Shown: positions 1 through 12,840, numbered from the stretch's first letter. The stretch: 64,000 nucleotides of DNA from Corynespora cassiicola (GCA_022059125.1 JAEUWY010000002.1:3038001-3102000); one strand, 5' to 3'. The notes: generated by a model from the letters alone, not told the origin. Numbers and translations are program-made.

Positions 1-225
1 AAACAAAAAAAGGCATACCGACTTTTTTTTTTTTAGCCAGAACCACAAAAAGGGCATATGGGAGTGACGAATCCCAACGCGTCCCACCCTGATGGCCATG
101 ACCATCCTGGGTGCTATTGACCGAAGTCCGGCTTACACGCCCCGCTGGCGCATACAACACAATCCTTCGCTTTTATCCACAAATTGCTCTCGGTGCTACC
201 GCGCTCGCAGGCGGCGCATCCCCGC

Positions 226-2556
226 TTATCGCTTATGCATCAGGATGCGCATGTCCTCGTTGCGCAGGAATTCGAACACGCCGTCGTTGAGCCTCTCCAG
301 TCCGTCCTTGAACAGATACTCTGTCCCGTCGGTATTAGTCATTATGGCAAAGGTCCTGCACAGCAAATCCTCTGGCGATAGCCCGTCTTGGCTGCTCATG
401 TTCTTCCATTTCAGGCGCATCGTGCGCAGGTCGTTCATGGCCAGCAGCCGGTCCACCATCTCTGCTGCCGAGACTCCGGGCGCAATCGCCATCGAATGTC
501 GCAGTTGCGTAATCTTGCGCCGCTCCGTGACCCACGAGGACAGAATGCGAGATTGCAGGTCGAAAAGCGGCCCGATTTGGTGCCGGAATGCGGCGCTATT
601 GTACTGCCATAGATACTCGATCCTCTGCAGCACCGCCGCCTCATCCGGTGGCGCAGAAGCCTTGGGGAAGAGATACTGCATGAGCGCTCCCAGCACTTCG
701 CATTGGAGCAGATTGACTTCGACCACGTTGGCGGGCTTCACCTCGAGAGGGTGGCTCTTGAGTATCGGCTGCGATGGAGGCGGCGCGTAGTGGACAGCAT
801 TCTGAGGCACTGCGTGCACGACGGGGTGCGGGGCATGGATCGCATGGGTGACTGGGGGAGGCGGAGGAGGGCCAGATAGCCCCGGCGTATTGGAGCGGCT
901 TGGCGGGTGGTGGATGGAATTGCTGTGAGGGTTACTCGAGCCGCCGGGTGTATGTGACCGGCTTGGAGGCTGGGGCGGGGGGTGAGGGGCAATATTAACA
1001 TGAGAAGAATGCTGAATGACTGGCGAATTGCGGGTGCTGTGCCCATTGACTATGGGAGAATTGATGGCCTGGAAGCCGTGGGCACCACCGGGTGCCGCAT
1101 TCATGGCGCCGGCGGGTGCTGGCGCAGCAGCCAGTACAGGCGCCGGCGCGGAGGTCGGCGTAGAGGCGGGGATAGAGGTACTCTGTGGATGAGAAGTGGT
1201 GGGAGCCGTTGCACCGCTGTAGGGGCTAGAGTAGTTGCGAGCATTAGGCGTTCCTTGAGATGGGGCCTGCGCCGTGACATTGACGGGCGTGAAGTTACCG
1301 GCGCCAGTAGTGTTGACGGCAGTAAATCCGGTGGCAGGCGCAGGGGCAGTAGCAGAAGAGGTGGGAGCAGAGCTGACGGGCCTCACGGCGCCATTCAGGT
1401 CATTGCTCGAGAGGCTTACTAATGGTCTGCCTGGCTCCAAGGTCGAAGGGGCAGGGGGTGCAGACTGGAGTTGCACGAGTCCAAGGCCGTTGGGGTGGCC
1501 GCCGGGGTGTCCGTTGGGATGGCCGTTGGGGTGGCCGTTGGGGTGGCCGTTGGGCGTCTGGCTGCGCTGCGACGGCAGGGGAGGAATATTCTCTGCGCTA
1601 TCGTGGCCGTCGAGCGACTTGAGCGACTTGCGCGGGCTCTTCCTCTGCACGGGCATCGAGTGGTGCTGATAAGGACGCTTGGCCACGGGCGTGTGGGCAT
1701 GCTCCTCGCCGTCGGAAAGCGAGGTAAAAACTGAGCTCTTGCGCTTCTTGCCGGCAATTGATCTTACACCAGCCTCGGCACCTGGAAACGTCGACGAGGC
1801 CAGGGTAGGCGGGGTGGACGACTGAGGAGTGCGGTCAGGTGACTGTGGCTGGCTTAGAATGTTGCGCAGACTAGATGATGACAAGGGCGGGAGGTGTACT
1901 ACCAATTGCGGTTTAGGGCTGGTGGCGGCACTCTCGGCGTCCATGTCAGCGAGCGTGTCGTAATCGCCGGCAGCCGAGGGGCGCTTGAGCTTCATGTTGC
2001 GGATGTAGTAGCATGCCTTGATGATGATCCACCGGTGCAGATGGATTTTCAGACGGTAGGCAAGTTAGTCTCTTATTTCTCTTACTGTGCAATTAATTGC
2101 TTTGGCGGCAGCGGGCGCTTACATTTCTTTGTCCTCGGGCTCCTCGTAAAACAAATGCTTAGTGTACGTCTTCTTGGACGCATCAGGCGACAGCAGACAC
2201 GAGCGATCCGCATCCTTGCCCCAGATGTTGGGACCAAAGGCATTGAGCAGTTCCTCGAGCTCCTCGTCGAGCGAGTTTGGGTCGGCAGCAAAGTCAAGCA
2301 GGGCATCGCGCTCCTTGGGCAGTTCCTTGGACAGCTTGGTGACCTCGCTGCTCAGCTTGCGGTAGTCGGGGTTGTCGAACTTGGGGATGCCGCGGTTTGT
2401 TGTCGAGCTGGAGGCGGAGAGGCCCAGGCCCAGGCACTCGGTTACCTCGCGGATGGTCGGATTGTGGCTGCTGAAGACTGAGATCCAGCGCGGGCGATCC
2501 CAGCGCGTCACTTGCACGTCGTCGGGCGCCTGCGGCGAGTCCTTGGAGAGGCTCAT
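226..2556 (-). CDS. Unrecognised fungal protein, paralogue 1 of a tandem triplet (about 753 aa if spliced)
   Basis: Two coding blocks: 2123..2556 (N-terminal domain of about 145 aa containing an NIWG motif and ending LFYEEPEDKE) and 226..~2053 (a helix with RWIIIKAC, a long Pro/Ser/Ala/His-rich disordered linker, and a helical C-terminal domain from about 760 down to 226). The same plan (N-domain, phase-2 intron, W/KA helix, disordered linker, helical C-domain) recurs in the next two genes, so I treat them as paralogues. The donor GTAAGC at 2122 and a CTAAC branch at about 2063..2067 are clear. The acceptor predicted by phase and paralogy reads CG instead of AG (2054-2055), so the exon 2 start is uncertain. 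The linker carries a run of NGHP tetrapeptides encoded by a 12-bp repeat. I do not recognise the family; function unknown. Confidence 0.7.
1497..1560. repeat. 12-bp coding tandem repeat (NGHP units)
   Basis: About five tandem copies of a 12-bp unit (ggccgttggggt on the plus strand), read on the minus strand as successive Asn-Gly-His-Pro, with one Gly-Gly variant. It lies in the disordered linker of the flanking gene and keeps the frame. Copy number is likely to vary between strains (inference). Confidence 0.8.
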
Positions 2557-4228
2557 GGCGGGCGGCGACAGACGGGGGAGGGGGGGGTGGGAGTGCGAGT
2601 GTGGATGCGATGACAGGACGGACGGGCGGGCGGCAGTGACGTGACGAGGGACAAGACAAGAGAAGGGGAAGGGAAAAAAAAAAGACCAGGGCGCAGAGGC
2701 GCAGGAGACGGACCCAACGGGACTGACGATGGATGGATGGATCCGGCGGATCAGATGTCAGGCGTCGCGCGTCGCCCCACGGTTTGTTGGGGGAATGGGG
2801 GGGTGTGGGTGGGTGAGGGAAAGTACCTGTTCGGCTAACAGAGTGCGCGAGGGACACTAGGAAAGGGGTCGGAGGAAAATGGGAATTGAGAGATGCAGAG
2901 GGTACGTGATTGTCCGACTAGCGTAACCGGCGGCAGAAGCAAAGTTTTCGCTGATGGTCGCAGAGGCCACGTCGGTGGGAGAGGGCGTGGCAGCGGTCGA
3001 GGATGTCGAGGGCGAGGGCGAGGGCGAGGGTGTCGGCAGCAATGCGGCGGGCGGGCAGCCATGCGGAGGTACGAGCAACGGCGGTACAGGAAGCGTATGT
3101 GCGCGCGCGCGCGTGTGTGTAGTGACGAGAGTAGGAAAAGAGGAGAGGGCGCACGCACTGGTACACGCACCCAGACGAGCAAGTCAGTCAGTCAGTCAGC
3201 CAGCCAGCCAGTCGGTCGGTCGGTCAGTCCAGGTCAGGCCAGACGAGACGAGAGAAAAGTTGTAACGTGTAAGAAACCGGTAGCCTGCAGAGAAAAGTTA
3301 CGAAAGTGGGCACGGCGGCGTGCGTGAGACGCGCCTGGGCGATCCATGACTCGCTCTAATTCTAAGGGCCGGGCGTCGATTGGCCGCGGACGCCCTTGCT
3401 TATTCCAATGTACGAGACTTATTGAAGCATTACTCGTTATGCTATCCGATCTATGCACGTAGTCTATCCCGTCCTAGTCAAAATTCCCGATCACTTACTC
3501 AAATTAATCCCCCGGTCCGCCACGCACCAACCGCGAATGAGCCGGCCATGGAAATGGCCATATCGTAAATCTAGCCTAATCAAGCACCCGTCCATGACGC
3601 GCTTACTTTTGATTTGAGTTCTACCTCAACTCTTTGCGAAACACGCCTGGGCACGGCCGCCGCTTCCGATCCCTACCCATGCTGCACCACTCCATGGCGC
3701 GCCCTCTTGCTCTGGCGAGCCCGTACTGCTGCCTCCAGGCCTACCATCCGCCGTATCTGCCGTATCTACCGTGCGTAACCACCCCTACGCGCCATGCTGC
3801 TTTCAGGCGCCCAGCCCCGTCTCGCCCGCCTGCCGTACTCTTGCCCCCCCTTCAGCCTGATTACGCATCAGGCGAATACCTCGCTTGCGACCCAGCGTCT
3901 GACTACGCTCTGCCGACCGATAGACCGAGTAGTGCCTGCTGCTGGTGTGAGCGCGAGTGATGGTCTCCCGGCTGCGCCGCCCGAGTACATTGAACACGGA
4001 TGCGAATACTTCTACCTGCACAAGCAATATTACCTGCGAACTAAACGGGTAAACACTCTCGAATCCTCGCCCAGACCCAAACATTGTAGACGACGCAGAA
4101 GAAGAAAAAGATTAGCCCACGCCCCTCCACCCCCCCCGGCAATTAAACTTTCCACACACACCCTCTCCCTCCCAACGCCCACCCCCGCGCGCGCGCGCGC
4201 TTCCCACTTCCCTTGTTCCCCCCGCCCG
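2557..4228. other. Intergenic, low-complexity and repeat-rich, no gene seen
   Basis: 1.67 kb between paralogues 1 and 2. It holds the upstream region of paralogue 1, GA/GT-rich low complexity, a ggatggatggat run near 2730, an alternating GC/GT tract at 3100..3120, tetranucleotide repeats at 3182..3235 and a (GC)n tract at 4186..4201. Open frames here are short and compositionally odd; I support no gene. Confidence 0.6.
3182..3235. repeat. Tetranucleotide tandem repeat (CAGT / CAGC / CGGT)
   Basis: Runs of cagt, then cagc, then cggt follow each other without a break, like a 4-bp microsatellite whose unit changed by point mutation along its length. Noncoding. Confidence 0.8.
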
Positions 4229-6141
4229 TCAAACCCGGCCCAAGTAATAAAGCCCATCGCCTTCCCTCTTCTCGTCCTCGCGGAAGCTCTCCAGATGCTC
4301 GCTTAGCCAGCTGACCGTGCCCGAGAACTCGACGCTCTTCCACTGCATCTCCACGGCGTACTTTTCCCCCGCCAGCACCACAAAGGCCTGTCGCAGCAGC
4401 TCGTCCTTGTCTACCCCGGGCCCAATGTCCTGCCAGTTGAGAATTAGCTGTTGCGTCGCCCCCATTAGTGTGCGATGCTGCGCAATCCGTCGCTCAATCT
4501 CTGGCGCGCTCGAACCCTCGTTGCGCCAACCTGTTTTTTGGGAAAAGGACCCACGTCAGTTTGGACTAGATGCAGCTAAAAACAGCCCTACGGCTACGGG
4601 GAAGCGAGAGGGTAAAGGTAAAAAAAAAAGTGCGGAAAAAACCTACGTTTGTCGGCACGGTCTAGGTCGGCAAGGTGGCGCTTCAACTCGATCCATGTCA
4701 TGAACGCACGCTCCCTTGCAATAAACAGAGCCGGATCCTGCATGATGCGGTGCTGATCCGTTCTTACATGATCCCTCCACGCCGCCTCGAGCCGTTGTAG
4801 CAGTGCATCCTCATCCACCGAGTGAGCCTCGGCCCCCTCGTAGTAAATGTAGGCGCGCAGGGCTCGCAGCGTGTCGGTATCCAGCCCGCGATTGTGGCGA
4901 GGCAATTCCTCTAGGGACGGCTGTGGCGTGATGGCCGACGCACTAGCTCCCCAACCATTGGCTCTGTCCTGAGAGGGAAAATTTGCGACCAGACTTGCGA
5001 GCTCTGAGCCTAGCTGGCGCGCCGCCGGTTGCGGTGACGCGGTGATTGCTGCTTGCGGTCCTTGGTGCGGGTGGACGTGTATGGCTGCTCGTGATGATGC
5101 GCTTATCGGTGGCTGCGTCGCAATGTTTACGCCGGGTAGTGCTGCAGCGCCGCCGCCGGGCGCTGACTGCGAAGCCACACCGTTTGCGCTTCCCGACGAG
5201 AGGCGATTCCACACGCCCTCGACGATGCTGTGCCCGGGGGCATTGGCCGCGTTGACGGCCGCAAAGGAGCCGTTGTCGCCGTTGGCCATGGCCCTGGCCG
5301 GCACAATCGGGCTCTCGCTCGACTCTGGCGGCGTGAGCATCGACGGCGATATGGGGCTCCCACGTGACGTCGACGCATCAAGCTGAAAGACCTGTACATG
5401 GCGCGCTGCCTCGGCCGGTGCCATGGCAGATGCATTCATCGATGTGTTGAGCGTCGGAAGCGGTGCCGCGGTACTAGGGGCTAGCGCTACAAAGGTTGGC
5501 GGAGTTGCCTCGTGGGGATTCTCATGCTCGAATCTCGCCTTGCGGTTCTCCTCCTTCTTCTTGCGCTCTCGATCCAGCCGCTCTCGCGCGAGGATCACAT
5601 TACATGCCTTGAGGCCAATCCACCAGTGGAGCAGCACTCGTATTCTGGCCCCTTTTGTTAGCGTCCTATCCCCATCCGCAGCCTCTTGCTCCCGTGAGAC
5701 TCACAATTCTCTATCCTCTTCGTTTTCAAAATACAAGTCTCTGGGGTAAAGATAGGCCTCAACATCTGGCTCGCCCGCACTAATCAGATGGTCCCGGTCG
5801 CCGACCCGGCCCCAGATGGAGGCGCCGTGCTTCTGCAGCAGGCCCTCTACTTGCTCTTTCAAACTGCCCGGCTCAGCCAGGAACCTTACCAGCTCGTCCG
5901 ACTCTTTTGGCAGCGTTGCAACCACCTCGCTCATGTCCGCGACCAACTCCCGCACCAGCGGGCTCTCGAAATTGGTCTTGCCGCGCTTGTTGGAACTCCA
6001 TTTGGCGCGGAGTCCCAGGCGCTCAATTAATTCGTGCATGCGCAGCTTGGATCGATTCTTCATTATGTCGACCCAGTCTTTGGCGCCGGCGTACGTTATC
6101 TCGGTGCCGTCCATGGTTGCGCTGAAGCTAGCAAAATGCAA
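4229..6141 (-). CDS. Unrecognised fungal protein, paralogue 2 of the tandem triplet (578 aa, or 569 aa)
   Basis: Exons 5705..6141, 4647..5644 and 4229..4530; total 1737 nt. The first intron is phase 2 with donor GTGAGT, branch GCTAAC and acceptor CCAG, in the same place as in the two sister genes. The N-domain has SIWG and ends DLYFENEEDRE. After the junction comes LLHWWIGLKAC, aligned with the first paralogue's LHRWIIIKAC. A charged RERKKKEE stretch, a disordered Ala/Pro/Ser linker and a helical C-domain with several Trp follow. The ATG at 6114 (MDGTEIT) is an alternative start giving 569 aa. The second intron (4531..4646, 116 nt) is unusually long for this locus and pyrimidine-rich. Function unknown. 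Confidence 0.75.
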
Positions 6142-6706
6142 AAGTCGTGGGGATAGACGAGAGACTCGGGAACATGACCAGGTAGAGATGCAAACAGGTT
6201 GCGAGTTCCCGGATTACATGTAAGACGTGTGCTTACTGTACGAAACAAACGATTGCGCAACCGGAGCCAAGATATGGCCTGGAGTGCCCCTGGATAGGCC
6301 TAAATGCGAATGCGAATTACAGTCGTGTGATGGAAAACGGCGCCGGGGTCGCATTGGCGGATGATGTTGAGAAGGTGAGTGTAGGAGACTCGACGGCTGG
6401 AACCACGGCGCGTTTGAAGGTTTCGCGACGATCGGCGACTAATCACCGCGCAAGCCACACGCACGCACCGCCACCCTCTCTCCTTTCGGAAACGATTACT
6501 CCCCCCCCCCACATCCCGCCGCGCCTACTCCTGAATACCTATGCCTTTACACATACACATGCGTCTGCATGAGCCAACCCCCTTCCGCAGTGTTACATCA
6601 CACCCATTGCGCCAACCCCGTTGCCAGCCCGTTGCCGTCATTAATGCCCCGCTCCCTCCCTGCTCTCAATGCCGAGGCAACGCAGCCATGGAATGCCGCC
6701 TCCCTC
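6142..6706. other. Intergenic between paralogues 2 and 3
   Basis: Upstream region of paralogue 2 and 3' region of paralogue 3. A C-run (6501..6510) and CA-rich stretches are visible; no gene. Confidence 0.5.
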
Positions 6707-8303
6707 CTACCGTCTGTGCTGCAGCATCTGGAAATCCGCGCCCCAAGCGAACATCTTCTTGTTGAAGTCGGCGACCGACTGCTCGTAGTTTCTCGCTCCT
6801 AGCGGGTGCTTCGTCACACATGCCAGTACCGCCGCCAGCCTAGCCGCCAGACCCCTTGTGTCGGCTGTGGCTTCGACCCTCGCTTGAAGGCCGATCAGCT
6901 GCAATTCCAGCTGTGCGACGGCGTCTCTGCTGCCAAGCCTCCCGATCCATTCGTCGTAGGTGAGAGCTGGTAGCGGCGCATTCTCGTTGTAGTGTGCATT
7001 GGCTGCCCGGCCCAACGTCATGATTGTACATCTGCATTCGAGCCAGTGTTCCAGGGCCTCTTCCAGCTTCGAGTACTGCTCCTTGCCCTGCTCCCTGATA
7101 GCCTCCTCCTTTTCCATCTTCCACAGCGCGGCCAGTGATTGGTCGAGTTGGGCAGACTTGTCCCACCTGTCGAGTGCTCCAGTTGGCTGCGGGTGGGCTA
7201 TACCGTAGAGTTCGCCAAGGAGCATCGCCCTCAACCCCCGACGCATGCGAGCTTGGTCCCCCATTGGGATTTCATTTTGCCCTTGTTCACCAATGTCGCG
7301 AGCTGCATCCCGGTTCTCACTCGGTGTGGTCTCCCGAGGCGAAGACAGGGGCGAAGAGGTTGGCTGGTGCTGGGTCTCGAAATGACGCCGCTGAACCGTG
7401 TCCAAGTGGATCTGACGATCGTCATAGCCGCGACGCGTGCCATTTGGAACCGTCGAAATATCAGGCTGACTTGGCAGCATATTGGGGACTGTACTCTGGG
7501 GTTGCGTATTTCGCCTCAAGTAAAGAGGCTGGTTCTCGCCCTCGCTGTCACCATCGCTCGAATCAACAGCCTGACGGTCACGAGATCGATACGCTAGGTC
7601 TTCATGTGCATCCGGATGGTGCTTACGCTTGGCAGGTTGTCTGAGCGACGACTCTAAATCGAGAGTGAGCAATTTGTCTGGGGGCATGTGCAAAGCAACA
7701 ATACGTGTGTCTGCCTTACCCTTCTGGCTGTCGTCGTTTACCGTGCCCAGATCGTTTTTTCGTCGATTATAAAAGTTGGTCTTTGCTCTTATAAACAGGA
7801 GATGCTCGAGTTGGAGGGCAATACTATGAGGTGGTCAGTGATCATGGCATTGTGAATGATGAGGCATCGACTCACTACGCTCGATGATTTCCGAGATCAT
7901 AGAAGAGGTTGGTCTTGTAGAAATCGCTCTCGCCCACGATCAACAACGGGGATTCTGGATTTGACTGAGGCCTCCGAACGTCCATTGCTTCGCCCCAGAT
8001 CTGCATGCCAAACTTGCTCAGCAGATGCCAAATGTCGGCTTGGTAGTGTCCCTCATTCCAGGCAGTATGCAGCTCGTCCTGGTTCGTAAACTGCAACTTT
8101 TCCCTCACCAGCTTTTCGATGCAACGGTAGAGTTCTCCGACAGGCTTGCTGAAGAAAACGGGACATCCTTTGCCGGTCTTGGCCTCGCGGAAGCCCAGTG
8201 CCTGCCGTACAGGCCGATTGTATAGGCATTTGTTTATGTTGCTTGTGAATATGAGCTCACGCGAAGTGCTCTCGATGCTGAGAGCACGCCTGAGGTCCTC
8301 CAT
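6707..8303 (-). CDS. Unrecognised fungal protein, paralogue 3 of the tandem triplet (513 aa)
   Basis: Exons 7879..8303 and 6707..7823; total 1542 nt. The intron (7824..7878, GTAGTG..CATAG) is phase 2, matching paralogues 1 and 2. The N-domain has MQIWGEAMD and ends TNLFYDLGN, equivalent to the IWG and LFYE/LYFE signatures of the sisters. Exon 2 opens with a helix (LEHLLFIRAKTNFYNRR) where the sisters have the HWWIGLKAC-type helix. A polar, disordered middle and a helical C-domain rich in Leu/Ala follow. It is the most diverged copy. Function unknown. Confidence 0.75.
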
Positions 8304-8873
8304 TATGATGACCTGCGTGGTACTGCAAATGGTTAGTGCTTGGCCAAGATGGAGAAGAAGAGAAAGACGCGGGCCGTCAGTCTAGATCTATCCTGGGAAT
8401 CGCTGCCGCTCATTCCAAAGCTTTCGAGAGCGTGGCAGGAGAAAAGTGGTGTCTCGGAGTGGTGAGAGACAAAAAGGCGGTGTCACCAAAGGCGCGGGTG
8501 AGACGGCGGCGGCCTGCAGACGGGGAAGGAGCAGCAGCCGAGTTGTCACTTTGCTGCAAAGATGTCAGAAAGACGACCCATAGCAGCTTTAGGGTGTTGA
8601 GAATTCATACAATGGAGTGGTAGAGGACCAGGTGAAGAGCAAGCGGTGCCTGCACTGCTTCGTTTGTCGGCGCTGGTAGAGTGAAGGCAGGTAACCGGCA
8701 CAACGGATCACAAACAAAGCACTGTCACTTGTGCACTTTTCATCATTGTTTACCTTCCTAGGTATCCAATACCGAGTGGCCTGATGGTGATGCTATCGTG
8801 AACCATTAATACTACATCCCAATGCTCAAGGCATCAAACCCCCAACTCCAACCTTTCATGCAGTAGATAAAAT
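8304..8873. other. Intergenic, no gene seen
   Basis: Upstream region of paralogue 3 and 3' region of the DUF3433 gene. No convincing coding signal or repeat. Confidence 0.5.
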
Positions 8874-11583
8874 CTAATAGTGTTCCCAGGTACCTATCTG
8901 GCTTCCCAGGACACGCGTTTTTGCCCAGTCGACCCCATACTTGTACGGCGCCAGCATCGGCTCCTCGTCAATGCCACAGTGGTCCTCGCCATCTCTACCC
9001 TGGAACCATCCCAGGGCATACGTCTTGCCATGCTTCGTCAAATGACGCGTCATCTGCGCACTGTTGAACTTCTCCGTGTCGACAAAGCTGACCAGCATCT
9101 TGGACTGGTGAATAAAGGCCAGGACACTCGCCATGGTGCCGATTTGACGGGGCATAAACTTGTGTGCCCGTCGGGAATACACAGAGCATGCGACGGCTAC
9201 AAGGAAGATCAGGATAAGCATCGTGAGAGCGAAAGAGGCCCAAAAGGAGCGAAACGTCTGATCAGTATTGTACCGGTCGTGGGCGTCGTCCAAAAGGTCG
9301 TCCTCTCCCCCTTGCCCGGGAATGAACTTTTTGCCATCGACGGAAAAAGACGAGACACAGACCACCAGCACCTCACACAGTATGGCCCCTACTCCTACAA
9401 TGGAAACCAAGTAGTGTCTATTCAAAAGAGCTTTGAAAGGAAGAAAAATTGGATTCGTCCCCGTATAGTCCAATGTGAGCGTCTTTGCAGGGGCGTGGCG
9501 TTGGGCGAGAATATAAAACGGCTCCAGCATGCGGACATCGCTGCTCATGGTCCCCCAGAGGAGCTTGACGATGGATGCCAGGCCCGTCATGAGAAAAGGC
9601 AGCTTCTCGGTGACTGTATCGGCTCCCTCGACAAACATGAAGATTGGAATGGAAATGGCAAAGAGGATAATGTACGCAACGTACGGAACGCCAGCCTTGA
9701 GGCGCAACATGACAGGCCTCGGGTCACTCCCGTAGTCGTGGCTCTTCTTGGTGCTGTTTCGAATGTACTCTCCCTGCCACAGAGATGACTTGTGTAGGAT
9801 GTATCTCCGGTGCCGCAGCTTCTTGTGAATCTTCTCCAAAGGCTGCGTATCCATGCCCTCAAAGTCCATCATGATGTGGCTTTTTGTGGCCATGGCGGCT
9901 ATACCCGCTATTCCGTTGGGGTCAGAGAGTAGACCACTTTTGCGTCGCATCTCGTATGCGAGGACGCCTCCGGATATGGCCACAAAGACTAGACATCCAG
10001 TCACTGCACGGGACCACGGTGGATCGATGCGAATGGACTTGAATTCGTCGGCTTTCCGCTTGGACTGTGGTGGGTACATGTTGATTGAGGCCGACTGCAG
10101 AACAGGGACCAAGCTGCTGGCAATCAGCGTAGCCAGAGAGCTGTAAATGACTGCATATTGCTTGTGTCGCAGCGCCCGCAGCGGTACAAGCCAGCTCATA
10201 AACGTCAGATAATCCATGTTGAGCGACTCGGCGGCCGTTGCGCCCGTCTTCTTTGAGAGCTGATAGAATGGCTCCAGACGCTTTACCTCAAAGTCGGTCA
10301 TTTGCCATAGGATGCCGTACAGGACGAAGAAGATGATGGGCGCATACTTCCAAACAAAGTAAATCGTGATGGACAGATCGCCCGGCTTCTTGAATTTGAT
10401 CAAACCGTCATTCTCCCTGGCCCGCTTCATGGAAAGCTGGCAAAGATATTCTTGTAGACCAGCCAAGAGGAGCGCCACGATGATCAGAAACGAAATCCAG
10501 GGCCATCCCATGGTAACTGGGCGCCAGGCGGGCATATCGGGGTCTATACGCGATCAGCACCGAGTCAGCGGCTCAAAATGAAGCAAACCTACCGGGCGGG
10601 AAGTAGTAGCTGGTCTGTGAGCCGTCCTTGTCTGCGCCACCGGTAGTCAATACACTGCGGGTCTCCAGATCGGCACCAACAAACGACTCGCTGATATCGA
10701 CGGGAATCTCCGAAACGGCAACGATGCCGCCCGTCTTCTCGGCTTCTTTTTGTGCATCGTTGGCTGCATTATCTGGAACGTCGAGGCTTGACAAGCCGCG
10801 CCGATGCCCGATCCCGCGGCTAGCTTCCTGGCGGGCCGGTGCGTCCTTGTGTGTAAAGGGAACTTCCATGATGGAAGACATGCCAGCGCCCAGTTGCGAT
10901 TCAAGCCTCTCGTACTCTGCCGCAAAGCCGGCCTCGCTCAAGTGCCGCTCCTGCTCCATTGCATCGGCGGCGCTCGTCATCTTGTTGGGTTCAAACTTGT
11001 TCATGGGCATGCCAGCCAGACCGCTCAGGTCGTAGCCAACGGCTTCCTCCGCCTCGTCTACATTCTTGAGTGGCCGCCTGCCTGATCCCGACTCTTCGTC
11101 GCCCAATTGGTTGTACTCCGATCCTCTTGCCCTCCCACTCCGAAGCGTAGCGAGCCGATTGAGCAATCTCTTGGTGCCGCCATGGCTCTTGAGCGCAGAG
11201 TGCGCCCCTTGGTGCTCGAATGGGTCGGGTGTGTTGCTATACGACGTATCATCGGAAAAGGAAGGAGGCGCCGGTGCGCGAGGTATCCGATAAGAGGGCT
11301 CCGCAGGGGCAACAAGAGGTGAGGGATAGGATCGGCGTCGCGACCCCGGCGTCTCATCTGGACTGATTGACACGACCGATGCAGGACGAGAAGGAAAGAG
11401 CTGCGAAAGTCGGTCTGATCCTGAGGTGTTCTTTCGTCGGAGTGGGGGGCGTTGGGAGGTGAATGGTTCACCACGCTCGACCACTGGAGAGCCAACACGC
11501 AGCGACGAAGGAATGGATTCAACCGATGGCCTCTTCGCCACTGCTGGGGAACCAACTCGGAGGGGGGAAGGAACCTCTTCCAT
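8874..11583 (-). CDS. DUF3433-type multi-pass membrane protein (886 aa)
   Basis: Exons 10593..11583 and 8874..10543; total 2661 nt; intron donor GTAGGT, acceptor GTATAG. The first ~350 residues are polar and disordered (Ser/Pro/Arg-rich, predicted cytosolic). The rest holds two copies of the same membrane module: several hydrophobic segments followed by a conserved RLEPFYQLS-type motif in the first half and MLEPFYILA in the second, diagnostic of fungal DUF3433 proteins. Another ATG 120 nt upstream is in frame (11703), but the MEEVPSPL start at 11583 is preferred because the 40 residues before it look like translated leader. Role unknown; probably a plasma- or endomembrane protein. Confidence 0.85.
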
Positions 11584-12840
11584 GGCTGCTCCCCTCTCGG
11601 CACTAATTCTCAGCTGAGCAATGGTAAGAGTCGTTGGGTCGCATATGATTGCCGCAACACAATGGCAGGGGGGCCAAAACTGAGAAAAGAGGTGAATGGG
11701 CAAGGACGCTCAGGGATAGCAAAGTGAGGAGTGAAATTGGTGGGAAGGATGTTTGTTATGGGCGGTTGGATGCCTTGGAACCTAGCCATTAGCATAATTC
11801 AGCCTCGTCGCATCTCAGCTCCACGCACAGCTGGCGAGCCGCTGGTTTCGAGCGTGCAGCGCCCCGCTAGGCAATCCCAAGCTTGACCGGAGCTCGCATG
11901 CACAGCAGAGAGCCAAACAAAGAAGGGCGCAATGCACGCAATTCAAGAATGGCAGCGACAGGCGCGTCCTCGTCGGTGGCCCTGTGGGTATGCGACGCCG
12001 CGGTCGGCCCGAGCGTATGGCTGAGATGACGGGGGATCCGCAGGCGTTCCGAGCTGGCGGATCAGGGCAGGTGGAGCGCCAGCAGTTTGCAAAGAAGAGG
12101 GCGTAGTCCGCAGCGACACCGCGAGACGGCGAGGAGAGAGGAGGTTTGGAGGTTCGGATGGCAGCGCTGCCTTGACGGCCGCTTCTCCGCCACGACTTCG
12201 CGTGACCGTCACGCTCTGGTGCTAGCATCTAAAAATACGACCATGGCGTCGACGGTCGCTAACTTTTGCCCGGTATGGCGGGGTACGCTGGCGAGAATGG
12301 GGGCTGAAACCTGCAGGTACCGGGTCGCACAGCGTGCAAGACATGGTGTAGAGGGTCTCTGGCGTGCGAATTCGGAATGAGAGGAGGGAGCAAGGCCAGA
12401 TTGATGGCCGGATGACGGACGCAAGCATGTCTGATGGGGGGGAGTGTGCCCAGGCGGATAGGCCGTAGTCCAGCCCGCCCTGCCCTGGCCTGCCTACACG
12501 AGATTTTGGCGAGAGCCCGGCGGAATGTCACGCTGGTGCTTTTCCGCATCCCATGCGAGGGCCGATGGATGTTGCTTACTCCAAGCAAGAGTAATCCTGA
12601 ATGCTTGTGTTGAAGGGCGGTCCAGCGACCGCACAGCCCCGGCTACCGCCTGGAACACGAACGAGGGCTGAGGGCTGGAAAAGGGCGGAACGACGCCTCT
12701 TGCCAGTAACCGGGCCTGCGCATTGAAAAGAAACCCACGCTCTTCATCTACTGCCGTGCAGAGAGCATGTAATTGCAGACATCGAGCGCGCCTGCCAGCA
12801 CTGGTGTATGCCCACGTCTGCACCCCGGAGCGAACCCAAA
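11584..12840. other. Intergenic divergent region, no gene seen
   Basis: 1.26 kb between divergent genes (DUF3433 protein, minus; DUF4291 protein, plus), so it should hold both promoters. Open frames on both strands are Arg/Ser/Pro/Cys-rich and lack family features. Confidence 0.5.
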
